NCBI GenBank assembly: GCA_963823735.1
Contig: CAWGMO010000001.1
Span: forward strand, 1,612,001-1,676,000
Source: Actinoallomurus sp963823735
GTDB lineage: Bacteria > Actinomycetota > Actinomycetes > Streptosporangiales > Streptosporangiaceae
Length of the DNA stretch: 64,000 nt
Direction: 5' to 3'
This document shows positions 62,285-64,000 of this stretch, one piece after another; the stretch's first letter is position 1; the number at the start of each line of letters is the position of its first letter. The notes under the pieces were generated by a model. That model had not been told where the DNA came from. It saw only the letters and a program-made list of their open reading frames with translations, and searched no databases. The translations under genes and the position numbers were made by a program.

Positions 62285-62316
62285 ATGGCCGTCCCGGGAC
62301 AATCCGGAACGGCCAT
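62285..62316 (-). terminator. Hairpin downstream of the coiled-coil gene
   Basis: ATGGCCGT / ACGGCCAT plus a further four to five pairs after one mismatch, loop ACAA. In minus-strand direction it follows the stop at 62331 and is followed by CTCTAATTTCC. Confidence 0.55.
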
Positions 62317-62330
62317 CGCGCGGCACGCGG

Positions 62331-63575
62331 TCAGTCCTTGCTTTCGCGCCTCGGCCGGAGCAGTGCTTCGGCCAGGGCCAGCATCGTCTCCTCCAGAGTG
62401 GTGAGACGTTTCATCAGGTCCTCGTGCACGATTGTGACCTGTTTGTTCATGTCGTGCTGTACGCCGTCGACCTTCTTGGTCACGTCGTCGTTCACGCCGC
62501 CCACCCGCCGGAGCAGATCCTCTCTGAGGATCTCCATGTGCTTCGTCAGGTCGACGCGAGAAGACTCAATGATCTTGGACAAGGTCTCCTCGGCCTCGTC
62601 GCGATCGGGGCGGGCCCGCAACTCGTCGATGAGCGGGTCCACCGCCTCGGCGAACCGCTTCTCGAGCGCGTCGAAGCGGTCCGTCGGGTCGATGAAGGGC
62701 CGCTCACCGATCGCCGCGAGCTTGCGGTGCAACTCGGTGATCTCCAGCGTCGTCGGAAGCTGCCCGATGCGCTGGTCGACCGTCTTGACGTGCTCGTCGA
62801 CGCCCTCGATCTTGGCCTCGACGCCCTGGAAGTGCCCCTCCACGCCCCTGATCTTTCCGGAGAGGCCCTCAAGCCTTCCGTCGATGCCGTCCAGTCGTCC
62901 GCCGACTCCTTCGACCCGGCCGTTGACCGCGTCGAGACTCTGCTCGACGCGCTCGGCCATGTCGCTGAGCGACTGGTCGACCTTGGCGGCGACGCCGTTG
63001 ATCTGGTGTTCGAGCTTCTCCGATCGGTGTCCAAGGTCGGCGAGGGTCTTGTCCAGCCGGTTGAAACGGACGGACGCGGCCTCCATGGTGCCCGCGAGTC
63101 GGTCGAGACGCTTGGTCAGCTCGTCCATCTGCTGGGCGGCCTGCAGCGTCGCGTCGGTGATGCTCCGGTTCGAGTCGAGGACGGTCTGGATGCGGGAGAG
63201 ACCTTCGTCGACGTTTTCCGCGATCACCCCCACGTCGGCCCAGAGCGAGGGCAACTCGGCGACCGGCTTGACCTTCTCGCCGACCGATTCAATGTGCTCG
63301 GCTAGCCCCTCTGCCCACTCGGGAGGCTTGCCGTACAGCTCGTCGACCTGGCCACGAACGGTGTCGAGCTGCGTCGTCAGTCCGCTGAGCTCACGCTCGC
63401 GGAGTTCACGGAGGAGCCACTCAATGCCTTCAAGGCGTTGATGGATCTCGTCGAGGAGTTGGCCTGTAGAGCGCTGTTCGTAAACATGATCTTGCGCAGC
63501 ACGGGCCAACAATTCCCGCATTCGGTCCGAGACCGGCTGACCTCCTGTCTGCAGGAAGGTGTGATTGGTGTCCAC
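62331..63575 (-). CDS. Long coiled-coil protein of unknown function
   Basis: 414 residues, GTG start at 63575 with GAAGGAG upstream. Nearly all helical with heptad hydrophobic spacing from about residue 30 to 400. The middle (about 190-290) contains a string of short repeats of the form V-E/D-G-V/I-x-x-R/K-hydrophobic-E/D-G (GRVEGVGGRLDGIDGRLEG), typical of tropomyosin-like or tail-fibre-like rods. No signal peptide or membrane helix. Possibly a cytoskeletal or scaffold protein (inference only). Confidence 0.7.
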   Translation of the reverse strand: MDTNHTFLQTGGQPVSDRMRELLARAAQDHVYEQRSTGQLLDEIHQRLEGIEWLLRELRERELSGLTTQLDTVRGQVDELYGKPPEWAEGLAEHIESVGEKVKPVAELPSLWADVGVIAENVDEGLSRIQTVLDSNRSITDATLQAAQQMDELTKRLDRLAGTMEAASVRFNRLDKTLADLGHRSEKLEHQINGVAAKVDQSLSDMAERVEQSLDAVNGRVEGVGGRLDGIDGRLEGLSGKIRGVEGHFQGVEAKIEGVDEHVKTVDQRIGQLPTTLEITELHRKLAAIGERPFIDPTDRFDALEKRFAEAVDPLIDELRARPDRDEAEETLSKIIESSRVDLTKHMEILREDLLRRVGGVNDDVTKKVDGVQHDMNKQVTIVHEDLMKRLTTLEETMLALAEALLRPRRESKD

Positions 63576-63734
63576 CCGGGGAGCTCCTTCGTTTGCCGGG
63601 TCGCCGCCCTGCGCGCGGAATGGCAGCGGCGTGGATCGCGAAGGGTCACTCTATTGATCTGATCATGGTCGTCGAGCGTAACCAAAGAAATTCAGGGAAA
63701 AGAGATCCTTATCCCGGAGAAGCGGAATGCCGTT

Positions 63735-63935
63735 TTAGTCGCGGCGGTGGCGGCCTTCGTACAAGGCGCTGTTCAAAGCGGCTCCGCCGGCCCCGCGCGT
63801 GAGGAGTCGCTCCACGTCTCCGCGGTCCAGCAGGACACTGCGGCATCTGCCGCACTCTTCGAACACTATGCCGCCGCGCTGAAAAGTGACCATTCTGGTG
63901 CCGCACCTAGGACATTGCAGTACGGCGCTGGTCAT
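63735..63935 (-). CDS. Small zinc-ribbon (TFIIB-type) protein
   Basis: 66 residues. The zinc ribbon has C8, C11, C28 and C31 (CPRC...CGRC) followed by LLDRGDVERLL, the signature of the bacterial zf-TFIIB family. Function unknown. Located upstream of the coiled-coil gene on the same strand with a 159-bp gap. The start is near the window end and may have a longer leader outside. Confidence 0.85.
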   Translation of the reverse strand: MTSAVLQCPRCGTRMVTFQRGGIVFEECGRCRSVLLDRGDVERLLTRGAGGAALNSALYEGRHRRD

Positions 63936-64000
63936 CGTCGTTCCTCATTTCCCCGTGCGCCCTGCCGGGCGAGCGTCGAGCGGCGCCCCCGTGGCGCGGA

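Overview
This 64 kb window is a high-GC actinobacterial chromosome segment. It carries the rpoBC - str - S10/spc/alpha ribosomal supercluster in the canonical Actinomycetota order, followed by the glmM/glmS/acpS/nnr/alr/tsa housekeeping block. Gene content and the proline/glutamine-rich membrane proteins fit a filamentous actinomycete. My guess is the order Streptosporangiales (Thermomonosporaceae-like), but I cannot fix the family without a search. No rRNA, tRNA, CRISPR array, prophage or intact transposase gene was seen.

Layout. 1-7.3 kb: 3' part of rpoB (the 5' end lies outside the window) and complete rpoC, closed by a perfect hairpin. 7.5-9.9 kb: a very large low-complexity PYGQ-repeat protein whose membrane-anchor C-terminus is displaced by a one-base frameshift. 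10.0-14.7 kb: str operon (rpsL, rpsG, fusA, tuf) behind a good promoter and a long leader. 14.8-24.4 kb: S10 and spc genes (rpsJ to rplO), then secY, adk and map. 27.4-28.6 kb: a DUF1707 membrane protein and a convergent metallophosphoesterase sit between map and infA. 28.8-32.7 kb: infA, rpmJ, rpsM, rpsK, rpsD, rpoA, rplQ, ending in a hairpin plus T-run terminator; then truA. 33.6-37.0 kb (minus strand): two tandem paralogous proline-rich single-pass membrane proteins and a membrane-anchored CAP-domain protein. 37.1-39.8 kb: rplM-rpsI behind their own promoter, and glmM.

39.8-43.2 kb (minus): a four-gene ABC transporter operon (ATPase-permease-ATPase-permease) joined by 4-nt start/stop overlaps. 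43.4-49.4 kb: a secreted HNH nuclease lipoprotein, a glycosidase-like TIM-barrel protein, a DUF1697 protein coupled to glmS, coaA, and an alpha/beta hydrolase. 49.7-53.5 kb: a MerR-type regulator with all key cobalamin/light-sensing residues of CarH, an MFS exporter with a divergent XRE regulator, and a small membrane protein. 53.5-61.1 kb: acpS, nnrDE (split by a one-base frameshift), alr, an alpha/beta hydrolase, tsaE, a DUF3558-like membrane protein, tsaB, rimI, tsaD: cell-wall precursor, coenzyme-repair and tRNA t6A functions in one strand-consistent run. 61.1-63.9 kb: a MITE-like 73-bp inverted-repeat element, an aminoglycoside-phosphotransferase-fold protein, a long coiled-coil protein and a small zinc-ribbon protein.

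Most genes are translation, transcription and envelope housekeeping. The most unusual points are the FUS-like PYGQ repeat protein, two single-base frameshifts in otherwise well-formed genes (possibly sequence errors), the CarH-like photoreceptor with an adjacent palindrome, the TA-flanked inverted repeat after tsaD, a potential RNA switch between rplW and rplB, and three convergent gene pairs that each share a CTAG double stop.
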